From contig JAJUBI010000001.1 in assembly GCA_022419385.1 (NCBI GenBank), forward strand, positions 4,774,001-4,838,000: a stretch of DNA of 64,000 bases, written 5' to 3'. The notes beneath the pieces were generated by a model. The model searched no databases. It was not told the DNA's origin and saw only the letters and a program-made list of their open reading frames with translations. Each line of letters starts with the position of its first letter. Positions within the stretch are counted from its first letter, which is position 1. Positions 10,519-22,895 of this stretch are shown piece by piece. The translations under genes and the position numbers were made by a program. The stretch comes from Paraconiothyrium sp. Pb-2020 (lineage: Eukaryota; Ascomycota; Dothideomycetes; Pleosporales; Didymosphaeriaceae).

Positions 10519-12480
10519 ATGGCGAACAACGGTATCCGGCGAAAGGACACTACCAAGGGCCCGCCGCTGCGCATTCTGTCGTTAGGTATGTCTCTGATTT
10601 CGAACCTATGGCATCAAGCGCTGACGCGGGGCAGATGGCGGGGGTGTTCGTGGCTACTCGATGCTCATTATCCTCCAGGAACTCATGCACCGCACCTTCG
10701 TCGAGACAGAGGGAAGGGCCCCAAAGCGACATGAAATACCAAAGCCATGCGACCACTTCGACCTCATCGGAGGTACAGGCACCGGCGGCTTGATCGCCAT
10801 CATGCTAGGAAGACTGCGCATGGACGTGGAGACGTGCAAAGATGTCTACGTACGCATGACAAAGAGAGTCTTCGAGACGGATAAGACCTTCGCCGGTATT
10901 CCGTACCGACATACCCTGTTCAAAGCGTCGAAACTCGAGGATGCGATCATGGAGTGCGTGCGGGAGCACACCGTCTACGACGACGAGGGAAACGACAGCG
11001 AAAACGCAATGTCCTCCAGAGCTGATTTACGAACGCCAATGACACCGGGCAGCGCGTATCCCACGAGAATGGAACGAAGTGCAAGCACAGCCAGCAGGTA
11101 CAGCCAAATTGGCATGGCTCCGGTGAACCCGCGGATAGCTGCCTTGAAATGGGGCAACCCAAATGCACGGCTCTACGACAACAGAGAAGAGCGAACGAAG
11201 ACGTAAGTACTAGCGCGTGGTGGTTCATTACGGACATTGACTTTTGCAGGGCTGTCACGGCTGTCTACAAGGGCTCCAAGAACGCTAGTACCGGACAGAT
11301 ACTCCTCCGCTCCTACGATTCCCGAAAAGAAACATCAGTAGAACCGAATGCCACTATATGGCAGGCTGGTCGGGCAACATGTGCAACAGCACTTGCGTTT
11401 AAGCCAATACGGGTTGGCCAATCGGTCTTCCTTGACGAAGGCGTCGGCAAATACAACCCAGCACCGATGATCCTCGACGAGGCAGTATGCAACGAATGGC
11501 CCGGCCGCGATGTGGGGGTCTTCGTCAGCATTGGTACTGGAAAAAGGCCAGAGGGAACAAATCAACAAGCGCATCTGTGGTGGGAGGGTTTTGTCTCAAG
11601 CGGCATTGGGGATTTTGCTGAAGCAAGGCGGAGGCTGATTAGCAAAATCGAAGATTGCGAAAAGATACATTTGTCGATGAAAGATCACCTGGCCAAGCGA
11701 CAAGTCAATCCGGAAAATTACTACCGACTCAATGTTAACGTTGGTGTGGGAGAATTCGGTATGAACGAGTGGAATCGCCTCGCCGAAATCAGCTCCAGCA
11801 CGCGGATGTATTTGGGTGATAAAGGGGTTCAAAGCCAAACGCTTGACTCTGCTTCCAAACTTGCAAGGATTTATTTCGCCAAGGTGAGATGGGACAGAGC
11901 AGAGAAGGGGCTGCCACCGCGTAGCGGCCCTGTACCACAGCTTAAGAATCCTTACGAGCGTTCTCTCCCTACGGTACCGGATGCTTCTCCGATGGTCGTT
12001 GAGCTTCCTGCTGAAGAAGTTGCTCCCAATTTTTACTCTCACCAACAGGAACCCGACATCATGCTCCATCCGGCCTATCGTTGCGCATCAGATAACGACA
12101 AATTTGCAGTGCTAGCTTCCGAAGAGTATCCCGACCCCATCGACTCAGCCCTCGGTCCACGCTATTCTGGCGAATTCGTCAACAACCGCAGATCAGCAGA
12201 ACAATTTACTGTGGGCTCAACACACAACTCGCCGCGGTTGAGTAACCTGAGCTTTGAGGAACCACCACCGAATAGTCCATATCCGAACAGCCCACCTCCA
12301 AGGCCGCCAAAGACGCCGTTTGAGGATGGTCTCCAGCCGTCAAACCTTACCGGCCCACCGACACTGCCGCCCCCAACTTCGTCGCTGCCCAAGCCGCCTC
12401 CCGGGGCACCGCTGCCGTATCCAGACACCGACGGACCGCCACCCATCAATATGGCAAGGAAACCTGAATTCAGACGGTGA
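10519..12480 (+). CDS. patatin-like phospholipase homologue with altered active site
   Basis: Exons 10519-10585, 10635-11202 and 11250-12480 give 621 residues. The ATG has good context (GCCATGG). The patatin fold is clear: oxyanion loop DGGGVRGYS at 23-31, then IGGTGTGGLIAIMLGRL, where the canonical GTSTGG nucleophile elbow reads GTGTGG (Gly71 in place of Ser). The catalytic-Asp motif, normally DGG/DGA, reads DEG at 274-276 (FLDEGVGKYNP). A long Ser-rich insertion (about 165-195) and a Pro-rich tail (about 500-615, PPPNSPYPNSPPPRPPKTP) flank the core. Active relatives hydrolyse phospholipids or lipid esters. This copy probably lacks serine-hydrolase activity and may act as a lipid-binding or regulatory pseudoenzyme. 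Whether the Gly is lineage-wide cannot be seen here. Confidence 0.85.
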
Positions 12481-13702
12481 AGCAGCTGATTCACGACCAT
12501 CTTGTCTCTATCAGGGTTGTCGAGATCTACATGTGTAATATTTCTTACTCTCTCGCGCTTAGGCTTTTTTCTGTATAACGGCGTGCGGTTGCACTGATAC
12601 TTCCATGTATGGAGCTTATAGGGAAGCTATAGCTTGGCTATACGGCAGATAACATAGTTCATCGCATATAGTGTGGATTAGCTGGCGATGCATGTATATA
12701 TTCACAGATACCCTCAAATTTACGTAGTATTCAACTCGCAGTCTTACCAAACATAATAACAACTTCATCCTCTCTACTGCTGTTATGCTCAATGCATAGT
12801 TTTGACAGCACTTGCCTTTGTCTGATGTTTCGCCCCCACATAATGAACGTTTCGCCACCCCACACCAGTGCAATTAAGGTTTTAAGCTTAATCGTTCAGC
12901 CATGAATGGTTACTCGTTCGGGAAGGTATCTATGACGACAAGCACGCGTTCACGGAAAAAATCCAAGGCCTTGTCAGGGTCTTTATTACGCCTCATGCAG
13001 TATTTGAGCAGCAAGTACACTACCGACGTTTCTTATTGTTGCGCGATTCATATCCCTCCCACCATATAACTACAGACTACATTTCCCTGCGACGTTGTGC
13101 GAGCAACCTAGCAGGGCCACCCAAGTCATTGGCATCGGGAACCTCGATCTGCTTGCCTCACTTTTCCCTCAGTCCTGTAAATACCCCCTGCGCAGATTTC
13201 CCGCTTCGTCACAGTTTCTCATCGAGTTTCTCGTCAGGTTCAGCGTATCCTGCAAATGCGAAAGCTTTCTCCTCCTTTTGAGCTTCAAGTCCTGAGCAAC
13301 TTTGACCTTGCTCTTGAGCTTCTGCTTCTCGGCACTCAATGCTATTTTGAATGTGCACGGTTCACCCAATACTAAATCGAACGTTCATGGTAAGGCGTCC
13401 TCGTGCCATAGCATTGGAAGTGTTTAACGCGAAAGTTGGCTTTGCAGTGCGAAGGAACAGAACGATCTGGCCACAGAGAGACTCTATGAGCGTTCCCGGG
13501 GTTTGCATCAATGAATATGCATTGATACAGGAATTTCTCGGTAGTCACTACTTATATGGCTCAAGGCTAGAGCTAACGAAAGTTAACGAACGGCATATCG
13601 CATATCAGCTTCTGTCCATTGGCACGGTCGATAGGCGTGCTCCGGGCAGGCTCTGCGTACATTCGTCTCTTTGCGTCCTAAGCTTTGTTCAGACTTGAGA
13701 GC
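12481..13702. other. intergenic, nothing recognised
   Basis: Several short overlapping frames (13036-13281, 13169-13369 minus, 13351-13698) lack domains and good splice partners. The minus-strand fragment near 13170-13370 is Lys-rich but short. Confidence 0.4.
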
Positions 13703-14073
13703 TCAATAGTACCAGGGCCCGCGTTGTCTGCCATCATCATAATCCCCGTAATTGCCACCGTAACTGCCGCGAGAACCGTCGAAAGAATCAAAAGAATGGT
13801 ATCCACTATATGATTCACCATCGAAAAATTCGTAACCACTATAGAAACTGTCCGAATCGTAGCTCCCCCAGAACCGTCCAAATCGTAATCTCCTTAGCAA
13901 CTGTCCGACTCATTCCCACCATAGAAGCCGCAGCTCTCATAAGAACCGCCATATTCATCGAAAGAATCGTATGCTCTGGGATAGTAATGAATATTATCTG
14001 GGTTGAAATATTGGGTTACTCCAAAATTACCGTATTGGTCTCGCCACAGCATGCGGCCAACGGGACGAGGCAT
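13703..14073 (-). CDS. candidate small Gly/Tyr/Asp/Ser-rich protein, disrupted or spliced
   Basis: Starting at ATG 14073, a 59-codon frame runs MPRPVGRMLWRDQYGNFG... and becomes rich in Tyr, Gly, Ser and Asp before a TAA at about 13896. The same composition then continues at once in another frame to a stop at 13703, with units such as SGYEFFDGESYSGY and RGSYGGNYGDYDDG. Either a short intron joins the two (a TGCTAAG branch-like site and a CTATAG acceptor are present, but the only suitably phased donor, GTCGGA, is poor), or a frameshift has broken the gene. Such compositions occur in structural, adhesive or RNA-binding low-complexity proteins. No family is recognised. Confidence 0.35.
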
Positions 14074-15218
14074 ATCGGCTTGGTATTGCTGGTTATTTAC
14101 TGTATGTGGTCGGCTTTTATGTTGTTATTGTGTTTGTGTTGTGAGAAGTATAGAAGCCCTTAAAAGCTCTTTGAATGGGGTTAGATATAGTAGTGGGAGG
14201 TGGCTCTGCTGACCTGGCAGGAAGCTTTCATCAGTTTTGATGTACACGCCAGCTACTGTGCTACGTCGGAGCTTAGTAAGGGACATGTTAGGCTCTATGC
14301 AACTTTATATGCAATGAAGATCTGGCACCAAGTTTTGTCCGTATACTTCATCAAGATTCATTCACATCGCTACTGCAATAGGGTGCGCCAGCGCCTGAAT
14401 CCCCTGCCTGGTCGGCGTTAGCATCGAGTCCCGTACATAGTGACACCTGCCTGTCAAAGAGTCAAGTAAACATGGGAACAAACCCTACACTGTCTAGGGT
14501 TCTCAAGAGGTCGGTTTTTCGGGTGGAAAGAACACCCACACCGTGAGGTTTCCTAATAACTCTATTTTGCCTACATACTTAACAATTTCATGCTAGTGCA
14601 TGGCCATTTTCTCAAAGGTACGTTTTGAACGACCATCGGTAGTCTGGTATTCCTAGGGCGTCTATGTGGGATAAACCTCCTATGAAAGGCTTGTGTCAAA
14701 GGCTATACAGGATGTGAGATTGGTCTTCGGGATCCTCTATGTTGGTTGACAAGATATTGCGGTCTGGATGTAGCAAAAAAGCGAGAATGTAGTAGTCATC
14801 TAGTTTTGGTGATGTCACATAGTGATTGCCTCAAAAAGACTAGCCACGTCCGCGTACAACCCTGCAAAGCACGGTCCGACTCGCAGCATTCCTCGCACAC
14901 CCTCCGTCTCACAAGGCCAAACCCCCTAGTCCATCCTGAAAGTCCGCCACTGACAACCCCTTGCCTATTTAGCCACCGCAAAACGTGCACCTTGGCCGAC
15001 ACAGACTTGCGCGATGCCTGATCATTATTCCCTGACCATGTCATGCGCGAAGCCTAGGCAACCGGCCGGCCCGCGACAACGCATTGCACCCATGTTGCCA
15101 TGATCATCTGCTGCTCAAGCTGCACCCTGCCTCATTCTTGTCTTTCCACTCTCACTACCACGCACCGCTGTTTTTGAATCCTCGCTGGCGCGAGAAAATG
15201 TTCTATCGTTGTTGAGCA
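14074..15218. other. intergenic, nothing recognised
   Basis: No coding region could be supported. The 15.1-15.2 kb end is pyrimidine-rich and likely forms the promoter and leader of the next gene. Confidence 0.45.
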
Positions 15219-16240
15219 ATGATCGGAGTACCCTCTATTCTGCGTTCTATTTTGGTACTTGGTTCAGTATGGGAGAGTGGGAATGCGCAGATGCTAGGGC
15301 AGTGGGGGGCTAAACATCGAGTACTGGCGCGGCAGAATAGTAATGGGAACAACAACGGGCAAACCGACACAAGCGCGTTCAACATCGTGAACGGACGGAT
15401 ATTCACACCTGGGTTGGGTATAATTCTTGCTGTGAGAGATAACATTATCCAGTTGCGATCTTCACTGACGTCCGATAGCCCCAACCATTCACCCCAATGG
15501 GTGGTGACTTCTTGCACGTCGCTATAGATGTATCGGGAGATGGAAAGCTGTCGGTGCCACCCAAGGACATCAGCGATCCGCTGACCCAAGTCTTTAACTT
15601 CACCATGTTTTTGACTAGCAACATACTGTTCAAGAACTTCACAATCTCTAATATATCGACCACGACACCACCACTTGCCGATATCATGAACCAAGAGCCA
15701 GGGCAGACGGTGAAGCACATCAATTTCGAATGGCCTGATTGTCTAGTCGGTGATGGCAAAGAAGACATAGGGACTACGGCACGGGGCGAATACAACATTT
15801 CGATCCACCAGAATTTCCGTCTCAACGGCAATGACTTCTATAGTGTCTTCAACCTGCCAATATCCGTCACGAACAGCATCTCGCAATTTCCAAGTGCGAA
15901 GCAGCTTCTCACCAAGCCTCCGCCGGGGCCTTTGGGCGCAAATGGCGGTCGCATGAGCTGCGACATGATCTCGAACCGTCTGATGAACTTCACAGCTCTC
16001 GTCAATAGCGTGAACAATCCACCAGGTCAGCCTTTTCAGGACATCGCGATCGAGACGACACCGAGGAACGATGGTGGCCAAGTCGGCGGGCCGGGGGTGG
16101 CAAACGGTAATGGTGGGACACCTGCAGGAGGCACAGCTCAAGGCCAGGTCGGCAGCGGAGGCTCAGCAATAAGCATACGATATCGTCAGCCCGTACTCGT
16201 AGTAGCAGCGACGCTGTTGGGTTTTGCCACAAGCTTTTGA
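15219..16240 (+). CDS. GPI-anchored cell-surface glycoprotein, function unknown
   Basis: Exons 15219-15431 and 15479-16240 (47-bp intron, phase 0) give 324 residues. A signal peptide (MIGVPSILRSILVLGSVWESGNAQ) is followed by a conserved FNIVNGRIFTPGLGI segment. The splice restores APQPFTPMGGDFLHVAIDVSG, a pattern common in fungal GPI-anchored proteins of unknown role. Several N-glycosylation sequons are seen (NFTM, NFTI, NISI, NFTA). The C-terminus has a Gly-rich linker, a Gly/Ser omega-site region (GSGGSA) and a final hydrophobic stretch VLVVAATLLGFATSF, as expected for GPI attachment. The product probably sits in the plasma membrane or cell wall. Confidence 0.85.
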
Positions 16241-17026
16241 GCATCCCGCAGGATCATACAGGTTTGTGTTCTCTATCGAAGTAATACGACAAAACTACAG
16301 AGTACATCTGGGTGGCGACTCCCTGGAGTATACAGAAAGGAGATGTAAACGGATAATATGATACCATGAGCTTCTAGACATCTATTCCTGAAGTAGCTTA
16401 ATTCAATTCTCATCACGTTTTCAGTCGTCACACCCCTTCTCTCACTCTGCGGTCTACGGATAGGGACATATACACTCAACCACACATTCAGCACGATAAA
16501 GATCTACTGCAGGGTCTAGCCGTCTATTGAGCTGCAGACAATGCCGTGTCTCATCCTGCGACGTTGCCTTCCCGCCTCACAGGCCTGATTCATGCGAGTG
16601 TTTCAGCCCTATGCCTGATGCGATGCGAGCCTTAGGCCGAAAGGTCCATCAGAAGAGTGCTTCACTAAGTCAATAAGGTGAACCTACGTAAGCTCTGTAT
16701 GCAGTAGGAATCTCGGGACTCGATTTCGGCATACGTTGGCGATGTCTTTGTTTGGCTTACGACACACGTGCAGAGCCCACTCGGCGAGAGCGATCATCAG
16801 TAGCGTATGCGGACTTCAATGTCGCCTCGCAGGGTATGACATTAATCTGGAATGGAGTTTTCAAAGGAGGTTGTAGCCTTTACAAACCTGGCCCCACCCG
16901 TTCGCTCCTTGTCAGTCAACCCCAGCCAATCGGCTGCATCCGCCCAATGACCGGCCCGGAAACCATCGGAAAAGTTTCCATGCCTCCTCAGGCAACTGTC
17001 CGTCCCTCTCTTCAAGCACGCCGAGA
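16241..17026. other. intergenic, promoter of the second zinc-cluster gene
   Basis: No coding signal that can be defended. Short frames at 16752-17030 and on the opposite strand overlap each other. Confidence 0.45.
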
Positions 17027-19654
17027 ATGATGGAGCGTGGCTCCGAAGGCGCGTCATTGCCACATGCGTCGTCGGAGTGGGTCCACGTTACTGGTAACCC
17101 TTCCTCGGGGGCCCCAGACGAAGCAACGAGTGCGCCCGATCGTGCATCAAGTGGCACTGCAAGCCCGCCACTGAAGAGAAGGAGAGACACGAAGGAGAGG
17201 TCGAGAGTCAGCAGAGCCTGCGATAGATGCAAGAGGTAAGCAAGTAGCTTAGTCTATTCGCATGCGCCGGACTCGCCGTACGACACCAAAGCCAACTATC
17301 ATAGCTTAGCGCGTGGTTTTACTTGACCGAAGCGACCACGTTCCTACCTACTGGTGCGTTAGATACTGATGCCTTCGCAGAAAGAAGACACGATGTACAG
17401 GCCGCTGCCCTTGCGCTTTGTGCCTGGTATCAAAGCAGCCATGCGAGTTCACCGCTTCATACACAAGAGGCAGATTACCATCCGTCATAGTAGACGAAGC
17501 TGCACTGACGGCACAATCCGCAGCCCGACCGCCTGTGTCCCTACCAGCACCGGGTACGGCACCAGACACCACTCTTTCTGACATGTCTGCCCCCACTGTT
17601 CATCTTCGAAGGCCATTGTCCTCCTCACCAACAAACGCTCCTTCAACACCAAGCATTTTCAATGGGACGGATCGTCTCGCCGTAAAAGACGAGCCTAGCT
17701 CTCGCATCTCGCCAGAACCCGCACAGACTGATCAACAGGGGCACTATGTCGGTCCCGCCAGTGGTGTATCATTTCTGTTGCGCATTCAGAAAACACTGCA
17801 CCAGAACAGTTCATTATCCCACGACTCGTCTATTTTCACTTTTGGCGATGCCCCCTTACCAGAATTCGACCCCACCTTCTTCGTGCTGCCGCCCAAGGCC
17901 GAGGGCGAGAAGCTCGTCGAGCGGTATTTCGACTTTGCTGCACCTACGCATCGATTCCTGCACAGGCCCACGGTTGAGGGGCTCTTGCAAGAGTTTTACG
18001 AGACACAGGGCGACATGAAGAACAAGGAGGAGGCACCGGGGAAGACCGCGCTGTTGTTGATTGTCATGGCGCAGGCGAAAGCATACATGCCAGGAGAGGT
18101 CGACGCACATTCAGCCAGGTATCCTATTCGTTGACCATATCCGGCCATAGAAACTCCCATGCTGACATCGACAGCGCCCGATATTACTTCGCTTCTGAGC
18201 ACCAATTGCGCAAAGAACGCGGAGCCGTGCGCCTCGCAAGTGTTCAAGCAAGGCTAGGGCAATGCTTCTACCTCCTGACGCAGTCTCGGGTCAATCACTG
18301 TTGGAGCTTGTTCGGCACATTGGCTCACCTCGCCTTCGCCATTGGCCTAAATCGTGGTAGGAGTTGTAATCCGTCAACTACTGTCGACTACATCGAGCTT
18401 GAGAGTCGGCGTCGCCTGTTCTGGGTAGCGTACGTGCTAGACAAATACCTCGCTGCAGCTCTAGGTCGCCCTCGGACCTTCAAAGACGAGGATATTGATC
18501 AGGTACACATCCTATATTTGCTTCTTCTTAGGTTCTCTATCGTTCTCATACAAGATCAGGAACTTCCTACCCTCGTCAATGATGCGGACCTCACATCTCA
18601 CTCCATCACCCCCTCTCCCTCTTTGGGCTATTCCATCCCCGTAATGATGGCACCCATAGAGCATATCAAGCTCTCTAAGATACTCTCCTCTGTCCTACGC
18701 GACCTTTACCCTATCCGTCCCCCCTCCCTTCCCCACCGCATCTCCCTCGCCCAAAAGTACACCGCCGACCTCATCGCCTGGCGCCAATCAAACGCTCACT
18801 TCCTCGACACCAATAATTTGCCTTCCAGCCTCCTCATCCCCATCTACCAACGCCAACGCAATGTACTGAACCTAGCGTACTACCACGCTGTCCTCCTCGT
18901 ACACCGGCCTTTCCTCCTCTCAAACTTTGCCAGCCTAACGCACTTCGAACAAACAGCGGCGCAACGAGGAGGATTGGTAGGCGATGCCCATCCCGCCATC
19001 GAGCTCACATGCAAGGAAAACCTCAGGCACTGCTTGGACGCGGCCATGGGCATCGTCCGTGTGGTGGACGACATTGCAGAAAGCCAGATCTTCCGCGCGT
19101 TTTGGTTCACGCAGTATTACGCCTTCTGCGCGGTGGTGGTTTTGTACATTTACCGCATCCAGCAGGGTATTGTGGAGCCGGGGAAGTGCGAGGGGTACTA
19201 CGCTGCAGGCTTGCGCTGCCAGGGCGTGCTTTCGTCCATCTCCGAGGCGGACTGCCTGTCCAAGCGCTACGTTCTTGTTTTGGAAGAATTGCGGATTGAG
19301 GCGGCCAAGGTTAGGGGACCTGCTCATCAGCAGCAGGCGCACAACGGAACAACGCCTGCGTCGGCGGCGTCACCGGCGGTGGCTGGCGGTCTGGCAACAA
19401 ATCTAAGCAGCAGTCTAGGAGAGAGTGGTAGGTACGTGGAGCCGTACTTTGGCGCTGGCAGTGGTGGTGTTGGGAACAATCTGCCTACGCCTGAGAGCGC
19501 GGTCTTCAACACGAGTTTCCTGCCTACGAGTAGCATTATGGCGGATTTGACAAGCTGGGGGCAATTCGATAGCTTGGTGACGGCGGGTATAGGTATGCTT
19601 GATGGCGGGGGCTATGGCGCCGACGGAAGCTTTGGATTCGGGCTGGGGATGTAG
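17027..19654 (+). CDS. Zn2Cys6 transcription factor with fungal_trans domain
   Basis: Exons 17027-17235, 17381-18118, 18175-18502 and 18560-19654 give 789 residues. The zinc cluster spans the first intron: Cys65, 68, 75, 81, 84 and 91, with an extra Cys79, then FTASYTRGRLPS as in cutinase-type regulators. A Ser/Pro linker leads to the fungal_trans domain, with GQCFYLLTQSRVNHCW, HLAFAIGLNRGR and ESRRRLFWVAYVLDKYLAAALGRP. The third intron (57 bp) is a multiple of three without stops, so an unspliced reading is also open; removing it restores the expected DIDQELPTLVNDADL. The C-terminus is Gly/Ser-rich. A nuclear regulator of unknown targets. Confidence 0.88.
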
Positions 19655-20089
19655 GCAGCTACGAGATGATACTGTACACACGGCAGAACTCTACATTGGC
19701 CATCACAAGGTACAGCCAGATATCCACGATTCCGACCCTGAGCTGTGTGTCTAGAGGTGGGAAAGGGACTCTTATCACCCGTTACAGTAAGCTAATACTG
19801 GATGGAAACCTCGTTGTTGCGTTCTGAAGTGTTCGGTTCAGAGCGCACAACGTGGATTTCGGTTCCTTCAAGGTATCACCGAAGCGCTATCTGGCTCTTG
19901 AGTGTCGTAGAGACGAGGTAAACAAGCCGACCAAAAAGCAACGTTCGTGAGTTCATTGCACCAACAAGGTGCCACATATGCATTCTAGCAGCCTCCGGAC
20001 AGTACACTCAACCGCACATCGTTTTGTTTGCCGTCACCATGTCCGTCTCGACTCTTTCAAGAAGTTCGCCAGTCAAGCACGTATGTAGC
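19655..20089. other. convergent intergenic region
   Basis: Holds the 3' ends of the zinc-cluster gene (plus) and NEDD8 (minus). No other gene is seen. Confidence 0.5.
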
Positions 20090-20561
20090 CTAATTACCCC
20101 CTCGCAGAGCAAGTACCAAATGTAGCGTAGCACCGCCTTCCAACTGGTAGTCCTCGGCTGTCTTTTCGTCAGACCTCGTATATGTTAGTACGACATGCTA
20201 CTATAGTCGTTACCACCCTTACATCTGCTTTCCACCAAAGATCAAACGCTGCTGCGCGGGCGGAATCCCTTCCTTCTCCTCGACGCGCTCCTTTATTCTC
20301 GAGACCTGTTCACCCTCAGCACTATGTCCTATACCGCCTAGTACGCAGTTTTGGAGAGGAAGGGCGGGGTGGGGGAGTTGAAAGAGGTGGTAGGCGAAGG
20401 GAGATGCGGACCTTGTAGTCGGGTTCGATATCGAGCTCGATCTCCTTGCCGGTGAGCGTGCGCACTCTGTATACCTATTAGTAGAGCCTCTTCTGCTGCT
20501 GTGATGTTCCCCAGGAGTGGGGTGGAGGCAGCTGTGCCCGCCGGGCTTACTTGATCTGCAT
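20090..20561 (-). CDS. RUB1: ubiquitin-like modifier NEDD8/RUB1
   Basis: Four exons, 20561-20551 (11 nt), 20466-20412, 20305-20223 and 20174-20090, total 234 nt and encode 77 residues. The reading gives MQIKVRTLTGKEIELDIEP, then KERVEEKEGIPPAQQRLIFG and a C-terminal LALRGGN. The family diagnostics are present: the di-glycine tail with one extra residue removed on maturation, and Ala where ubiquitin has Arg72 (LALRGG versus LRLRGG). NEDD8 is conjugated to cullins and activates SCF-type ubiquitin ligases. All four exons are in phase. Intron 2 uses an unusual GTCCGC donor, while the others use GTAAGC and GTAAGG. No exon is long enough to stand out as an ORF. Confidence 0.93.
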
Positions 20562-22895
20562 CTTGTTTGTTGTGCTGCGATTGGGTTATGGTGGATTATG
20601 TGCTGCGCGAGTGGCGGCTCAGGCAGATGGACCCGGTTCGGGTACTATGCGGCGGCAGTTTGGTGGAGAGCGGCTGCGGTGTTTGTGCGTTCGAATGCCA
20701 GAGACACTGACGCGGGTTTGGACGAGCCAGGCTGCAGTTGCCTCATGGTGGGGCTCCAAAACGTGAGCACTGACAAACCTTGGAACAGCAGTCGCAGCCG
20801 CGGTGCAGCTGTGGCGCACGGTGGCGCACGGTGGCGCAGGAAAGAGCTAGCGTGCACTTGCCTTCGTAGGAAGTGCGCGCCTGGAAGAGTGAATTGAGGC
20901 CCAAGGCACATTCTATACTCTTGGACCAGGCTTGACACACTTTGCACATGGCGGCGCCGGTTTCTCCCGGCGCGCCGTAGTCTGTGGCAGCTGAAATGTG
21001 AACACGCTAGAACATTGAATTGTTTCCAAGACCACCGATCCAGTCACGGACCCCCGGGCTCACCATCAAACCCCATAGTATACGGATTGGCTCCTAGACG
21101 CATGAGGCCGCGCACCTGATCGTACGGCAAGCTGCAAGTTCCCTAAGCATAGCCTCATGCAGCCTCATCCTTCCACGGCCCTCCCCCGGGGCCCCAAGCA
21201 TTCCTCGTGACACAAAATCCCCCAACGCACTCATTCTTATCCCCGTCACCTGAGCGCCACAATCAAACCCCATTTCCAATCACCATGCTGAATTGCATAC
21301 TACAGCGCTAAGCCTGCAACCACGCAATTCTGAAACACGAGCACACCGCACGCCAAAAATATCGTCCTGTTCTGGCCCCAAGCGGTTCAACGACAGCCAG
21401 CTGAGCTGAGGGCCCGCTTGCTGAAGCCCATGTGCATTTTTCTACATACCGGCCATGCATCGTGTGGTTATACGCAATCCGAGCACCGTATCGCTGGGTG
21501 CTCTCGTTTCCACTCCGAGCCTTCACTCCCGTGTGTGCCCACACATGCAAAAGTCGCCTGTCCCTGTCTCAACTTCCTTCCAAAGATATATATACAATGG
21601 TTGACGAGGGACGCTGCAGACCGAGCAATCCCGGGCAGGGTGACGCCCAAAACGACATGCTGAACCGCCTCGTCCAACAAACAATGATCATCGGTATGAG
21701 CAAGAAACTGGGTATATGTGTAACAGATTGCGGCAAATGCTGGAAAAGATCCTGAAGACCAGAAGAGAAGGGAAAACCTTACAAAAATCCAGAATCGAAT
21801 GCTATAGTGCGGTCCACGTAAAAAGAAAAAACAGCGATCCAAGCAAATGAAGTGCATCTATCAAAGAAACCCGGCGTGATGTATCATGCCAAAGTTATGC
21901 TAAAAGTCAGCGATGTGTCCAAGAGCACATGCCGTACTGTGGGTCTGACCGAAGTCGCAGAGGAATCCCTTTTCCGAAGCGGCTGAAATTACAGCGACAT
22001 CCACTACCGTAACTGAAAGTGTGGTTTAGAATGCGCGTTTGTGTCAAAGACGAGAATCGCTCCATATGCAGACGTGACGGCTACCGAATCATGTCTGTTA
22101 CGCAAATGATGTATACACCGTTGGACATCATATGTTCAACATCTCGGGTAGTCACGTTCGGTGTGCGATGTTGTACAATGGCGATTCCGTGTCTGGCTCA
22201 GCCATGGCGCCGGTTAGCTGGACCCGACTGCTGCATCCAGATGTCGAAGCTGCACGCAGTCATCGTTAGCCCGGCGCTAAATGCTGGTACATTTTGTCCA
22301 TGCGTAAGCAGCCTTTACGCTAATATATCATCAAGTGTTTCAGATCCAGCCGGGAATATAGAAATTTGCTCGCTGAGAAGAGCACTCGCACGCGACCACC
22401 ACGACTGGAGATAGGATGAGAGGCGTTGTGGAAACTCGATCGACGAAATAGCAATTATAAGTATAGCAGTCAATGACTGGAGTAATGCAATCCTGTTCTG
22501 GGTAATGCAATTGAAACGTCCAAGGTGCCAATTCAGAAGATCGATATTAGGAAATCAGCGGGTGTGGGTGGTTCGGGCCTTCCCAGGACCAACTGCCAGG
22601 TTGACAAGTCCAGCAGATCAATCGGCTTATTTCAAGCACAACGAGGCCTGCGGACAATGGTGAAAGTAATTTGCTAAGATTGACTGGCAATGTTGTTGGT
22701 CCGTGTCCCATGGGTGATTTCGTAGTCGAGATGAGTGGAATCTGGTCTTGTGGAGCTCATCTCGCTTGCAATGCCTGCATCCCGGGACCGAGATACACAT
22801 GCTTGTGGCGTCATCATGCGAACCACTTTGAAGCCAGAACAGGTCGTCTCTGATAATGAAGTTCGGACTTGAAAAATGCTGCGAATGAATTGAAG
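20562..22895. other. 2.3-kb gene-poor region
   Basis: Short frames at 20517-20897, 21418-21857 and 22019-22414 have no domain, signal or splice support. A 52-codon frame from ATG 21598 is the only one with mildly protein-like content. It would contain the NEDD8 promoter at the left side. Confidence 0.4.
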
